A stretch of DNA of 64,000 bases. It comes from Caballeronia sp. M1242 (GTDB lineage: Bacteria; Pseudomonadota; Gammaproteobacteria; Burkholderiales; Burkholderiaceae). Both the position numbers and the translations under genes were made by a program. Positions 1 to 8,829 of this stretch are shown here, one piece after another. The DNA is taken from the NCBI RefSeq assembly GCF_017220215.1, contig NZ_CP071129.1, positions 2,294,001 to 2,358,000 on the forward strand, in the 5' to 3' direction. The stretch's first letter is position 1; each line of letters opens with the position of its first letter. The notes below the pieces were generated by a model, which saw only the letters and a list, made by a program, of their open reading frames with translations, ran no database searches and was not told where the DNA came from.

Positions 1-185
1 TTGCGGATTTCATCGACCACGGCGAGCGCGGCCTCCGACGAGCCGCCGCTGCCGTCGCGCGCGCCGCCGAAATCATTGACCACGACTTTCGCGCCGCGCT
101 CGGCGAATGCAAGCGCATGCGCCCGCCCCAAACCCGCGCCCGCGCCGGTGACGATCGCGACTTTGCCATCGAAACGAATACTCAT
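1..185 (-). CDS. SDR-family NAD(P)-dependent dehydrogenase, 5' part only
   Basis: The first about 61 codons of a short-chain dehydrogenase are present; the rest lies beyond the left edge. The product starts [20 protein letters not shown], the Rossmann TGxxxGxG nucleotide-binding loop, and continues with VVVNDFGG. The ND-(F/L)-GG element is typical of the hydroxyacyl-CoA dehydrogenase domain of multifunctional beta-oxidation enzymes, so a 3-hydroxyacyl-CoA dehydrogenase role is likely. It is the last visible gene of the leftward catabolic cluster, 36 bp after the MaoC hydratase gene. Family is secure; substrate is inferred from context. Confidence 0.85.
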   Translation of the reverse strand, partial: MSIRFDGKVAIVTGAGAGLGRAHALAFAERGAKVVVNDFGGARDGSGGSSEAALAVVDEIR

Positions 186-221
186 GCTTGATGCTCCATT
201 CCAGTTGTCGAGAGATGAGGT

Positions 222-677
222 TCAGGGAAACAGACGCATGATCGATTCAGCGACGCACGCGGGCTTGTCCGACCCTTCGCACTCGACCGTCATTTCCACT
301 TTGAGCTGCGCGCCGCCCTGCCCGATCGCGTCCCACGAGATCAACCTGAAGTGGGCGCGCACGCGGGCGCCCACCTTGACCGGCGCGACGAAGCGCACCT
401 TGTCCAGACCGTAGTTCAGGCCGCTTTTCGTTTCCTTGATGTGGAACGCGGTGGCGAGAAGCGCCGGCAGCAGGCTCAACGTGAGAAAGCCGTGCGCGAT
501 GGTGCCGCCGAACGGCCCGCTCTTCGCGCGCTCGACATCGACGTGTATCCATTGGTGATCGCCCGTTGCGTCCGCGAAGAGATTGACGCGCGCCTGGTCG
601 ACCAAAAGCCACTCGCTCGTGCCGATGGATTCGCCCACGAGCGGCTGCAAGTCCGCGATCTTGTCGAAGTTCTTCAT
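222..677 (-). CDS. MaoC-family (R)-specific enoyl-CoA hydratase
   Basis: This 151-aa protein has a single hotdog fold. The hydratase-2 motif is visible: DATGDHQWIHVDVERA supplies the catalytic Asp, and GPFGGTIAHGFLTLSLLPAL supplies the His and following helix. Enzymes of this type hydrate 2-enoyl-CoA thioesters. The ATG at 675-677 overlaps the stop of the upstream acyl-CoA dehydrogenase by 4 bp (ATGA), indicating translational coupling and consecutive steps (dehydrogenation, then hydration). The SDR gene downstream would supply the next oxidation. Confidence 0.9.
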   Translation of the reverse strand: MKNFDKIADLQPLVGESIGTSEWLLVDQARVNLFADATGDHQWIHVDVERAKSGPFGGTIAHGFLTLSLLPALLATAFHIKETKSGLNYGLDKVRFVAPVKVGARVRAHFRLISWDAIGQGGAQLKVEMTVECEGSDKPACVAESIMRLFP

Positions 678-1828
678 GCCTGTATGTCCCTCTGAAGCAA
701 GGCGTGTTGCAACTGCGCGGCACAGGCCGCTTCGTGACGGTCGCTGCTGCCGAACAGCACGTCCGCGACGACCGCGCGCTTGTAGTAATGGCCGACCGCG
801 TATTCCTCGGTCATGCCGATGCCGCCGTGAAGCTGGATGGCCTGCGCGCACACGAACTTCGCGGCGCGGCCGATCAGCGCCTTCGCTTGCGAGACCGTGC
901 GCTGGCGCGCGGCAGCGTCGTCGTCGTGCAGAAGTGAGGCGAGGAGCGCGAACAACATCGAACGCGCGATTTCGAGTTCCGCCGCCATGTCCGCCATGCG
1001 ATGCTGCAGCGCCTGAAAGCTGCCGATCGGCACGCCGAACTGCTTGCGCATCTTGAGGTACTCGGCGGACATTTCGATGGCCTTTTCCATCCCGCCGATG
1101 AGTTCCGCGCACAACGCCACGGTGCCGTGCGCGAGGCCGTGATGCAGCGCCGCGAGTCCGTCGCCGGGCGCGCCCAGCACGGCGTCTTCGCTCACCACGA
1201 CGTCATCGAGCGCGATCTCGGCGGCCCAGCTTCCGTCGTGCAGGCGCAGCGGCCGGCACGCCACGCCGGGCCGCGACGCCGCCACGAGAAAGAGCGTCAG
1301 CGGACCGTCGTCATCGATGGCGGCCGACACGATGAACGCGTTCGCGCCCGGCGCGCCGAGCACGAGCGTCTTCGTGCCGCGCAGCGAGAAGCCTTCGGCG
1401 GTGCGGGTCGCGCGGGTTCGAACCGGCTCGGGAAAGCCGCGCGACTGCGCTTCGCTATAGGCGAGCGCGAGCCGCAGCGAGCCATTGGCAAGTTGCGGCA
1501 CGATGTGGTCGAGTTGCGCGGGCGCGGCGGCGGCCACGAGCGTTTGCGCGGCCAGCACGCCGCAGCCGAGATACGGCTCCACGACGAGCGCCCGGCCGAA
1601 CTCCTGCGCGATCAGCGCCGTGTCGATGACCGTGCCGCCCAGCCCGCCGTACGCTTCGGGCAGCGCGGCGGCGAGCCAGCCGTTGTCCGCGAACGCCTGC
1701 CAGTGCAGAGGCTCACTCCGTCCGCTTTTCAATAGCGCGGCGCGCGCCTCGAATCCGCATTCTTTCTCTGCGAAGCGGCGCACGCTGTCCTGCAGCAGTT
1801 GCTGCTCGGAATCCAGTTTGAAATTCAT
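674..1828 (-). CDS. acyl-CoA dehydrogenase, possible non-catalytic partner subunit
   Basis: A 384-aa acyl-CoA dehydrogenase starting MNFKLDSEQQLLQDSVRRFA. The FAD-domain element LHGGIGMTEEYAVGHYYKR is present near the C-terminus. The usual YEGT or GGTxEIQ signature after it is replaced by LFGSSDRHEA. Such losses are known in one chain of heteromeric alpha2beta2 acyl-CoA dehydrogenases (for example the mycobacterial FadE28/FadE29 type). The neighbouring 399-aa paralogue keeps the signature and begins 15 bp upstream, so I infer a two-subunit enzyme. The family call is firm; subunit pairing is inference. Confidence 0.88.
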   Translation of the reverse strand: MNFKLDSEQQLLQDSVRRFAEKECGFEARAALLKSGRSEPLHWQAFADNGWLAAALPEAYGGLGGTVIDTALIAQEFGRALVVEPYLGCGVLAAQTLVAAAAPAQLDHIVPQLANGSLRLALAYSEAQSRGFPEPVRTRATRTAEGFSLRGTKTLVLGAPGANAFIVSAAIDDDGPLTLFLVAASRPGVACRPLRLHDGSWAAEIALDDVVVSEDAVLGAPGDGLAALHHGLAHGTVALCAELIGGMEKAIEMSAEYLKMRKQFGVPIGSFQALQHRMADMAAELEIARSMLFALLASLLHDDDAAARQRTVSQAKALIGRAAKFVCAQAIQLHGGIGMTEEYAVGHYYKRAVVADVLFGSSDRHEAACAAQLQHALLQRDIQA

Positions 1829-1843
1829 GTTCTGTGGGCTCCA

Positions 1844-3043
1844 TCAGAGTTGGAACAGCATCTTCGCGATGATGCCGCGCTGCACTTCGCTCGTTCCGCC
1901 GTAGATGGTGGAAGCGCGCCGGAAGAACATTTCGTTCGCCATGCCGCGCGCGACCTGCTGATGCGGCAACGGTTCGCCCGTCGCCGCGTCGTGAGGCTCG
2001 GGATATGCCACCGCGCCGTAATCGCCGAGCGCCTCGACGATGAACTCCGACAGGCGTTGCTGCAACTCGGTGCCGCGAACCTTGAGAATGGAATCCATCG
2101 CGTGGGCGGCGGGACTGTGGTCCTCTTCCATCGCCGCGACGCGCGTGACCATCGTCGCGATGGCGTTCACTTCGGCTTCGAAGCGCGCGAGCTTCTGCGC
2201 GAATTGAGGCTCTTCGATCAGCAACCGGCCGCCTGAATGCTCGCTTCTCGCCAGCGTACGGATCTGCGCGAGAAAGCGCCGGAGAATCGGCAGATCCGCC
2301 GCTGTCGCGTGCTCGTTGTTCAGCAGGAACTTGGTGATCTTCCACCCGTCGCCCTCTTCGCCGATGCGGTTGGCCACCGGCACGCGGACGTTGTCGAAGA
2401 AGGTCTCGTTCAGGTGATGGCAGTCGTCGATGCTGCGGATCGGGCGCACGGTGATGCCCGGCGTCGCCATATCGACGAGCAGGAAGCTGATGCCCGCCTG
2501 CTTCTTCGCGTCCGCGCTCGTTCGCACGAGCAGGAAGATCCAGTCGGATTCGTGCGCGTAGCTCGTCCAGATCTTCTGGCCGTTGACGATGTAGTGGTCG
2601 CCGTCGCGTTCGGCGCGCGTCGACAGCGACGCGAGGTCCGAACCCGAGCCCGGCTCCGAGAAGCCCTGGCACCACAGGCGCTCGCCGCTCAAGATCAGCG
2701 GACGATGTTGCGCCTTCTGCTCCGGCGATCCGAATTCGTTCAGCACGGGGCCGAACAGTTTGTGCGCGAAGCCGTCCTGCGTCGGCGCGCCGGCCGCGAC
2801 GCATTCCTCGTCGAACACGAGGCGCTGCATCACGGACCAGCCGGTGCCGTCATGCTGCTTCGGCCAGTACGGCGCGCCCCAGCCGCGTTCGTTCAGAATG
2901 CGCTGCCAGCGCACGAGATCGGCGCGCATCGAGCGCACGCTGCCGACGGGCTTGCCGGCGAGATCGGCCGGCAGGCTTTCGCGCAGAAAAGCGCGGACCT
3001 CTTTGCGGAATGCATCGAGACCCGGATCAGGTTGGAAATCCAT
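1844..3043 (-). CDS. acyl-CoA dehydrogenase, putative FAD-binding catalytic partner
   Basis: A 399-aa acyl-CoA dehydrogenase (MDFQPDPGLDAFRKEVRAFL). It has the substrate/FAD loops CQGFSEPGSGSDLASLSTRA and YIVNGQKIWTSYAHESDWIF, and a C-terminal IYGGTSEVQRGIIAKMLF. The Gly in place of the Glu of YEGT suggests the catalytic base lies elsewhere, as in isovaleryl-CoA dehydrogenase-like or FadE-type enzymes. I chose the ATG at 3041-3043 over the longer open frame because upstream codons overlap the thiolase and show no homology. It is spaced 13 bp from the thiolase stop. Confidence 0.9.
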   Translation of the reverse strand: MDFQPDPGLDAFRKEVRAFLRESLPADLAGKPVGSVRSMRADLVRWQRILNERGWGAPYWPKQHDGTGWSVMQRLVFDEECVAAGAPTQDGFAHKLFGPVLNEFGSPEQKAQHRPLILSGERLWCQGFSEPGSGSDLASLSTRAERDGDHYIVNGQKIWTSYAHESDWIFLLVRTSADAKKQAGISFLLVDMATPGITVRPIRSIDDCHHLNETFFDNVRVPVANRIGEEGDGWKITKFLLNNEHATAADLPILRRFLAQIRTLARSEHSGGRLLIEEPQFAQKLARFEAEVNAIATMVTRVAAMEEDHSPAAHAMDSILKVRGTELQQRLSEFIVEALGDYGAVAYPEPHDAATGEPLPHQQVARGMANEMFFRRASTIYGGTSEVQRGIIAKMLFQL

Positions 3044-3056
3044 CGAACGCTCCGCT

Positions 3057-4238
3057 TCAATTGCGATACATCGTGACGACGCACGCGCCGCCGATCCCGA
3101 CGTTGTGTTGCAGCGCGACGCGCGCGTTCTCCACTTGCCGGTCGCCCGCCGTGCCGCGCAACTGCTGGACAAGTTCGGTGCACTGCGCGAGGCCCGTCGC
3201 GCCGAGCGGATGCCCCTTCGACAGCAACCCGCCCGACGGATTGACCACGTGGCTGCCGCCATACGTGTTGTCGCCATCGTCGATGAACTTCGCCGCGCCA
3301 CCTTCCGGGCACAAGCCGAGCGCCTCGTAGGTGATCAGTTCGTTGTGCGCGAAGCAGTCGTGCAGCTCGACCACCTGAACGTCTTGCGGCCCAATGCCCG
3401 ATGCTTCGTAGACCTGATTCGCCGCTTCCTGGCTCATGCCGTAGCCCGCGACATAACGCAGATCGTCGCCGGTGAGCGATTCCGGGCGATCCGTCGTCAG
3501 CGCCTGCGCGGCGATCCACACGCGCGTGTCGAGCCCATGACGCCGCGCGTAGTCCTCGCTGCACAACACGGCCGCCGCCGCGCCGCAGGTTGGCGGGCAG
3601 GCCATGAGACGCGTCATCACGCCGGGCCACATGACCTGATCGGCCAGCACGTCTTCAGCGGTCACGACCTTGCGGAATACCGCGAGCGGATTGTTGGCGG
3701 CGTGGCGGCTCGCCTTCGCGCGGATCTTGGCGAACGACGAAAGCGGCGTATCGAAACGCTTCATGTGCTCGAGGCCCGCGCCGCCGAAGATGCGCAGTGC
3801 TGGCGGAATTTCTTGCGGCACGCCGAGGCGCTCGCATTGGGCGAGAAAGAGTTCGGAGGGCAGCGGCCGGTCGTTGAAGTAGCTGCCGAGCGCGCCGGGG
3901 TTCATCTGCTCGAAGCCGACCACGAGCGCCACGTCGATGGCGCCCGCTTCGATCGCCTGGCGCGCGAGAAACAGGCCCGTGGAGCCGGTCGAGCAATTGT
4001 TATTCACGTTGAAGATGGGCAGGCCCGTCATGCCGACGTGATAGAGCGCGCGCTGGCCCGCCGTGGAATCGCCATAGACGAAGCATGCGTAGGCCTGCTG
4101 GACGGACTCGTACGGCACGCGGGCGTCCGCGAGCGCCGCGCGCGCGGCCTCGGCGCCCATCAAATCGTACGTTTCGCTCGCACCCGGCTTCTTGAACGGC
4201 ACCATGCCGACGCCCGCCACTACTACTTTGCGCGTCAT
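3057..4238 (-). CDS. thiolase, SCP2/lipid-transfer type
   Basis: This 393-aa thiolase-fold enzyme begins MTRKVVVAGVGMVPFKKPG. The nucleophilic Cys sits in NNNCSTGSTGLFLARQ rather than the classical CASG context, and the C-terminal active-site elements are VELHDCFAHNEL and LSKGHPLGATG. These mark the SCP-x/Ltp thiolase branch, which cleaves or retro-aldol cleaves bulky 3-oxo- or 3-hydroxyacyl-CoA, often steroid side chains. It is followed directly by the acyl-CoA dehydrogenase pair and MaoC gene, an order that recalls actinobacterial cholesterol side-chain clusters. The substrate is not readable. Confidence 0.88.
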   Translation of the reverse strand: MTRKVVVAGVGMVPFKKPGASETYDLMGAEAARAALADARVPYESVQQAYACFVYGDSTAGQRALYHVGMTGLPIFNVNNNCSTGSTGLFLARQAIEAGAIDVALVVGFEQMNPGALGSYFNDRPLPSELFLAQCERLGVPQEIPPALRIFGGAGLEHMKRFDTPLSSFAKIRAKASRHAANNPLAVFRKVVTAEDVLADQVMWPGVMTRLMACPPTCGAAAAVLCSEDYARRHGLDTRVWIAAQALTTDRPESLTGDDLRYVAGYGMSQEAANQVYEASGIGPQDVQVVELHDCFAHNELITYEALGLCPEGGAAKFIDDGDNTYGGSHVVNPSGGLLSKGHPLGATGLAQCTELVQQLRGTAGDRQVENARVALQHNVGIGGACVVTMYRN

Positions 4239-4318
4239 ATGTTCTCCTTCGATTATCGTCGTCTCGCGGTTCGACAGAACCGGCCTCGGTCCATCATAGG
4301 CAGCGGGCTGCGCGCGCT

Positions 4319-4340
4319 ACACCCCTCGTTTCAAGGGGGC
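4319..4340. repeat. short hairpin repeat, copy 1
   Basis: CCCCT (4322-4326) and AGGGG (4334-4338) form a 5-bp stem around a 7-nt loop, in the gap between the thiolase gene and the hydrolase gene. A near-identical element occurs at 8784-8803; both share ACACCCCTCGTT. No T-run follows, so intrinsic termination is uncertain. It may be a small dispersed repeat or an mRNA-processing hairpin. Confidence 0.5.
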
Positions 4341-4364
4341 GCGCCGCCGCGCCGGAAAGCGGGA

Positions 4365-5438
4365 TCATGCGCGCATGCGATACCAGAGTACGCCGTCATC
4401 GTCTGCGTGCGAAGTCGCTTCGCCGTTGGCCAGCAAGTAGTTGAGATACGCCAGCGCCTCGCCGGTGGCAAGCGTGTAGCGGCTAAAGCGTGCTTCCTCC
4501 ACCGCGCCGGCGAAGAGCGTGCCGAAAACGTCCACCACGCGGCGCGGTTCGGCGAGCCGGTCACGCAGTCTCCCGAGGCCGCGTCGCGCGGCGGCGTCCA
4601 ACCGTTCTATGCGCTCATGCAGGCCGTAAAACGGCTCATTGTGCGACGGCAGCACGAGCGCATCGGCCGGGATAGTCCGCGCGAACCGGCTGAGCGATGC
4701 CAGCCATTCGCCGAGCGGATTCGCGCCGGGTTCCACCGGAAGCACCGACACGTTCGACGAAATGCGCGGCAAGACGTGATCGCCCGAGATCAGCACGTTC
4801 AGTTCGGGGCAGTACAGGCAGGCGTGCTCCGGCGAATGCCCAAGCCCGACTCTCACGCGCCAGCGGCGCTTGCCGATCTCGAGCGTCTGCCAGTCTTCTA
4901 GACGGCGAAAGCTGTCGGGGAGCGGAAACACCATGCCCGCCGCGACGCCGAAGCGCGAGCGATACTGCTCGATCGTATCCTGACGCCATCCCGCACGGCG
5001 ATAGAAGCGAATCGCGTCTTGCGGCGCCTCGCGGCCCTGCTCCGCCACGAAGGCTCGGCACGTCAGGTACTCCGCCCGCGTCATCCAGAGCTCGCAGTCG
5101 AAACGGCGCGCGAGCCAGCCGGCCATGCCCGCGTGGTCGGCGTGATGGTGCGTGGCGAACACGCGCGTGATGCGGCGCGAGCCGAGCGGACCGGCGAGCA
5201 GCGCCGCCCATCGCGACGGCGCGTCGGGCATGAAAAGGCCGGTGTCGACAATCGCCCAGCCGTCGCCGTCTTCCAGCGCCCAGATGTTCACGTGGTCGAG
5301 CGACGCCGGCAGCGGCAAGCGCATCCACAGCACGCCGGGCGCGACTTCGATTGCGTCGCCCGATGCGGGAACGGCGTCGAACGGGTAATGCAGTTCGCCG
5401 CCTGCCGCGAGGCGGATAGTCGATTCGTCGCTGTTCAT
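4365..5438 (-). CDS. metallo-beta-lactamase-fold hydrolase
   Basis: A 357-aa protein with the metal-binding motif THHHADHAGMAGWL (HxHxDH), a downstream GLGHSPEHACLYCPELNV segment and SGDHVLPRISSNVSV, giving the ligand set of glyoxalase II-like hydrolases. The start at 5436-5438 (MNSDESTIRLAAGGELHYPF) follows unrelated upstream codons and fits the family. Its position among acyl-CoA enzymes suggests a thioesterase or lactonase role in the same catabolic route, but that is inference. It lies between two blocks each containing an acyl-CoA dehydrogenase and a thiolase. Confidence 0.85.
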   Translation of the reverse strand: MNSDESTIRLAAGGELHYPFDAVPASGDAIEVAPGVLWMRLPLPASLDHVNIWALEDGDGWAIVDTGLFMPDAPSRWAALLAGPLGSRRITRVFATHHHADHAGMAGWLARRFDCELWMTRAEYLTCRAFVAEQGREAPQDAIRFYRRAGWRQDTIEQYRSRFGVAAGMVFPLPDSFRRLEDWQTLEIGKRRWRVRVGLGHSPEHACLYCPELNVLISGDHVLPRISSNVSVLPVEPGANPLGEWLASLSRFARTIPADALVLPSHNEPFYGLHERIERLDAAARRGLGRLRDRLAEPRRVVDVFGTLFAGAVEEARFSRYTLATGEALAYLNYLLANGEATSHADDDGVLWYRMRA

Positions 5439-5501
5439 GCGCGTCTCCGATAGTCGGCGGTCTCTTGCGGACCGCTCGCTTCGCACGATGATGGTTTCGC
5501 G

Positions 5502-6644
5502 TCAGGTGAAGGCGGCCACGCCCGTGAGCGCGCGCGAGATAACGAGCTGCTGAATTTCCGTGGTGCCGTCGGGGATCGGGATGATGATCGCCTCCCGCAA
5601 CAGACGCTCGACGTTGAACTCTTTCGTGATGCCGTTGCCGCCGTGAAGCTGCACGGCATCGCGGCACACGCGGACCGCCGACTCCGTGGCGAACGCCTTC
5701 GCCATCGACGCCTGCATGTCGCAGCGCACACCCGCGTCGATCAGCCCGAACACGCGCTGGCACATGAGGCGCGACGCGTCGACGAGCATCGCCATGTTCG
5801 CGATCTTCGCGGCGATGAGTTGATGCGACGCGAGCACTTTGCCGAACTGCTTACGCTCTTTCGCATACGCGATGGACTCTTCCAGCGACGCGCGCATGAT
5901 GCCGACCGACAGCGTGCCGACATGCGCCCGCGCGGTTTCGAACACTTTCATGGTGTTGCGCAGCCCTTCGCCTTCTTCGCCAATGAGATTCGTGACCGGC
6001 ACGCGCGCATCGGTGATGAAAATCTGCGCGGTCGATTGCGAACTCAACGCGATCTTCTCGATGTTGCGCGATTCATAGCCGTGTTCCGCGCGGTCGATCA
6101 GGATATGCGAGAGGCCTGTCTCCGTGCGCACCGTGCAAATGAGCACGTCGGAATACACGCCGTTGGTGATCCACGTCTTCTCGCCATTGACGATGTAGTG
6201 GTCGCCGTCACGCACGGCGCGCGTCTTGATTTCCGCGACATTCGAACCGACGTCGGGCTCGCTGATGCCGATGGAGCCGAAGATCTTGCCCGCCAGCACG
6301 CCGGGCATGTAGCGCTCGCGCACTTCGGGACGCGCGTTGACCAACATGGAGGCGAGCCCCATGTTGAGCATCACCGCGAGCGCGACATCGCACGAGCACG
6401 CCACGAGTTCTTCGAACAGCATGCCTTGCATGGTCATCGACCAGCCCATGCCGCCGTATTCCACCGGCACGGTGCAGCCCGGCAGGCCGAATTCGGCGAT
6501 GCGCTGCGTCAGCTCGCGCATCTTCTCCTTCGGGATAAAGCGGTCGCGATATTCGCGCGCGACGGGTTTGACTTCGGTTTGCAGAAACTTCCGGAAGCTC
6601 TCGACCGCGAGGTTCTGGTCTTCGTTGGGCAGTTGATAAGGCAT
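5502..6644 (-). CDS. acyl-CoA dehydrogenase
   Basis: A 380-aa enzyme starting MPYQLPNEDQNLAVESFRKF. FAD and substrate motifs are intact: FGSIGISEPDVGSNVAEIKT, YIVNGEKTWITNGVYSDVLI and VQLHGGNGITKEFNVERLLR. The catalytic-base region reads IPIPDGTTEIQQLVISRALTG, with Asp where most family members have Glu. An Asp at this position or nearby is known in some cyclic-acyl-CoA dehydrogenases, so a cyclic or branched substrate is possible. It follows the second thiolase gene by 23 bp, consistent with one operon. Confidence 0.9.
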   Translation of the reverse strand: MPYQLPNEDQNLAVESFRKFLQTEVKPVAREYRDRFIPKEKMRELTQRIAEFGLPGCTVPVEYGGMGWSMTMQGMLFEELVACSCDVALAVMLNMGLASMLVNARPEVRERYMPGVLAGKIFGSIGISEPDVGSNVAEIKTRAVRDGDHYIVNGEKTWITNGVYSDVLICTVRTETGLSHILIDRAEHGYESRNIEKIALSSQSTAQIFITDARVPVTNLIGEEGEGLRNTMKVFETARAHVGTLSVGIMRASLEESIAYAKERKQFGKVLASHQLIAAKIANMAMLVDASRLMCQRVFGLIDAGVRCDMQASMAKAFATESAVRVCRDAVQLHGGNGITKEFNVERLLREAIIIPIPDGTTEIQQLVISRALTGVAAFT

Positions 6645-6667
6645 GGTCTATCTCTTGGTAGCGGGTC

Positions 6668-7909
6668 TCATGCGCGGCCGAAAATGCCGATGTGATCGAT
6701 GCTTTCCTCGACGCCCCACAGGCCGCCGCCATTGCCCTGAATCGCGAAGCGCGCGCCTTCCACCTGTCGCGGGCCGCACTCGCCGCGCAGTTGTTCGACC
6801 AGTTCGAAAATCTGCCCGAGGCCCGTCGCGCCGATGGGATGGCCCTTCGATTCGAGACCGCCCGACGGATTGATCGGCAAGCGCCCGCCGATGCTCGTCT
6901 CGCCGCGCTCGGCCATCGCGCCGCTGTCGCCGGGGCGGCACAGGCCCAGGTTCTCGCACAGCGCGATTTCGCCGATGGACGACGCGTCGTGCAGTTCGGC
7001 GACGTTAATGTCTTCCGGTCCGATGCCCGCTTCGTCGTAGGCCAGCTTCGCGGCATGCACGGTGATGTGATTGGCGAGATCGTCGCCGGCGCGCGGCGAG
7101 GCCGAGCGCACCACGGTCGCGAGCACGCGCACCGCGCGCTTGCGATCGAAGCCGTAGCGTTCCAGCGCCGACTCCGTGCATAGAATTGCAGCCGCCGCGC
7201 CGTCGGAGATCGGCGAGCACATCGGCAAGGTCAGCGGATACGTGATCGGCGGCGCGGCGAGAATCTCTTCGATGCTCATCGGCTTGCGATACTGCGACCG
7301 CTCGTTGTGCACCGAATGATTGTGATTCTTCGACGACACCGCCGCGAACTGCCGCTGCGTGATGCCCAAGCGTGACATCAGTTGCCGGCCGATGCCCGCG
7401 TACACGTCCATGAACACGCTGTACGGCTTGTCCGACGTGGTGCCCGGCGGCGGCGAAATGTTCTTGCCGAGATCGACGATCTGCGCCGCGTTGGCTTCGG
7501 CGGTTTCGACGTCCCACGCCGAATCGAACACGGAGAACATGCGCGCCTTGTCCGACGAGTACATCTTCTCCGCGCCCACGGCGAGCACGACATCCGCCAT
7601 GCCGGCGCGAAGCTGCGTCACCGCGAGATGGAACGCGCTGCTCGCCGACGCGCACGCGCTCTCGACGTTATGAATAGGAATGCCGCCGAAGCCCGCCGGA
7701 ATCAGCGCGACCTGCCCGCGAATCATGTGCTGGCCCTGCATGTGGCCTTGCGTGGTGTTGCCAAAGTACGCCGCCTGCACCCACTTGCGGTCGCAGCCGG
7801 AATCCTTCAGCGCGTCTTCGACGGCCCACGCCGTCAGTTGCTTGACCGACTTGTCGAGGTGACGGCCGAACGGCGTCATGCCGACACCGACGATATAGAC
7901 TTTTTCCAT
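6668..7909 (-). CDS. thiolase-family acyltransferase
   Basis: A 413-aa thiolase (MEKVYIVGVGMTPFGRHLDK). The nucleophile is in NVESACASASSAFHLAVTQL, and the C-terminal elements are AELHDASSIGEIALCENLGL and LESKGHPIGATGLGQIFEL. It is related to but distinct from the thiolase at 3057-4238, which keeps HDCF where this one has HDAS. Two thiolases in one cluster suggest two rounds of chain shortening with different substrates. It starts 27 bp after the end of the enoyl-CoA hydratase gene. Confidence 0.88.
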   Translation of the reverse strand: MEKVYIVGVGMTPFGRHLDKSVKQLTAWAVEDALKDSGCDRKWVQAAYFGNTTQGHMQGQHMIRGQVALIPAGFGGIPIHNVESACASASSAFHLAVTQLRAGMADVVLAVGAEKMYSSDKARMFSVFDSAWDVETAEANAAQIVDLGKNISPPPGTTSDKPYSVFMDVYAGIGRQLMSRLGITQRQFAAVSSKNHNHSVHNERSQYRKPMSIEEILAAPPITYPLTLPMCSPISDGAAAAILCTESALERYGFDRKRAVRVLATVVRSASPRAGDDLANHITVHAAKLAYDEAGIGPEDINVAELHDASSIGEIALCENLGLCRPGDSGAMAERGETSIGGRLPINPSGGLESKGHPIGATGLGQIFELVEQLRGECGPRQVEGARFAIQGNGGGLWGVEESIDHIGIFGRA

Positions 7910-7936
7910 GTGGATACCTTGATGATCGAGTGAGTG

Positions 7937-8707
7937 TCAGCAGCCTTTGAAGACCGGTTCGCGCTTTTCGGCGAACGCGCGCAGCCCTTCCTTCACATCG
8001 TACGAACGCTGATGATCGCGAAGCTCCAGCAGTTCGTGACGCAGCGCGTCGGCGGCGGATTTGTCCGGCGCTTCGTTCGCCACGCGCTTCATGCGCGCGA
8101 GCACGAGCGGGCTCTTCTTCGCGAGCTTGTCGGCGAGCGCCTGCGCGCGCGCGGCGAGTTCCGACGGCGCGAGCACTTCGTTCACGAGTCCGTGCGTCTT
8201 CAGTTCGGCGGCGCTCATCGCATCGCCCGTGAAGAGCAGATAGCGCGCGACGTTCACAGGCACCTTGCGCGGCAGAATGGCCGCGCCGCCCGCGCCCGGA
8301 AACACGCCGAAATTGGAATGCGCGTCGCCGAGCTTGGCCGAGTCGGAGGCAAGCACGATGTCGCACGCCAACACGATTTCGAGGCCGCCCGCGAGCGCGA
8401 GCCCGTTGACGGCGGCGATGACCGGCTTTGGAAACGCGCGCAGCGTGTCGAAGAACTCGACGATCAGTTCGAGGAAATCGCGCACGCCTTCCGCGGGCGG
8501 AGCGGCCGCTTCGATCAGATCCGCGCCTGCGCAGAACGCGCGGCCGTTGCCCGTCAGCACGACGGCACGCACGTTGTCGTCGTTGCGCCATGCCTTGAGT
8601 TGCTCGGTCAATCCGGTAGCCATCTCGCGATTCAGGCTGTTCATCGCGGCCGGTCGATCCATCGTCAACCAGCCCACGGAGCCCACGAGCGCGTGTGAGA
8701 AACTCAT
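7937..8707 (-). CDS. enoyl-CoA hydratase/isomerase (crotonase family)
   Basis: A 256-aa crotonase. Oxyanion-hole and CoA elements are visible: GNGRAFCAGADLIEAAAPP, AAVNGLALAGGLEIVLACDI and FGVFPGAGGAAILPRKV, the last placing the catalytic region in the normal place. The C-terminus ends SYDVKEGLRAFAEKREPVFK, the usual family tail. It is the promoter-proximal gene of the leftward catabolic operon, and the divergent LuxR/MalT-like regulator starts 185 bp away. Confidence 0.92.
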   Translation of the reverse strand: MSFSHALVGSVGWLTMDRPAAMNSLNREMATGLTEQLKAWRNDDNVRAVVLTGNGRAFCAGADLIEAAAPPAEGVRDFLELIVEFFDTLRAFPKPVIAAVNGLALAGGLEIVLACDIVLASDSAKLGDAHSNFGVFPGAGGAAILPRKVPVNVARYLLFTGDAMSAAELKTHGLVNEVLAPSELAARAQALADKLAKKSPLVLARMKRVANEAPDKSAADALRHELLELRDHQRSYDVKEGLRAFAEKREPVFKGC

Positions 8708-8783
8708 CTCTCCTCCACAGTATTAGTAATTGCCTTCGTTGACGTTCGCGTTCGGGTAAGTTAGTTTCCGGTCATCCGATTGA

Positions 8784-8803
8784 CACCCCTCGTTCAGAGG
8801 GGG
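8784..8803. repeat. short hairpin repeat, copy 2
   Basis: CCCCT (8786-8790), loop CGTTCAG, AGGGGG (8798-8803). It shares ACACCCCTCGTT with the element at 4319-4340. It lies in the divergent region between the hydratase operon and the regulator gene. Confidence 0.45.
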
Positions 8804-8811
8804 CCATCGCA

Positions 8812-8829
8812 GGCGGTCGAGCGACCGCC
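8812..8829. promoter_or_regulatory. perfect palindrome, candidate operator
   Basis: GGCGGTCG-AG-CGACCGCC is a perfect 8-bp inverted repeat with a 2-nt centre. It lies 63 bp before the regulator start and about 105 bp upstream of the hydratase operon start, where a LuxR-type activator or its own repressor could bind. The form fits a dimer site; binding is inferred only. Confidence 0.4.
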
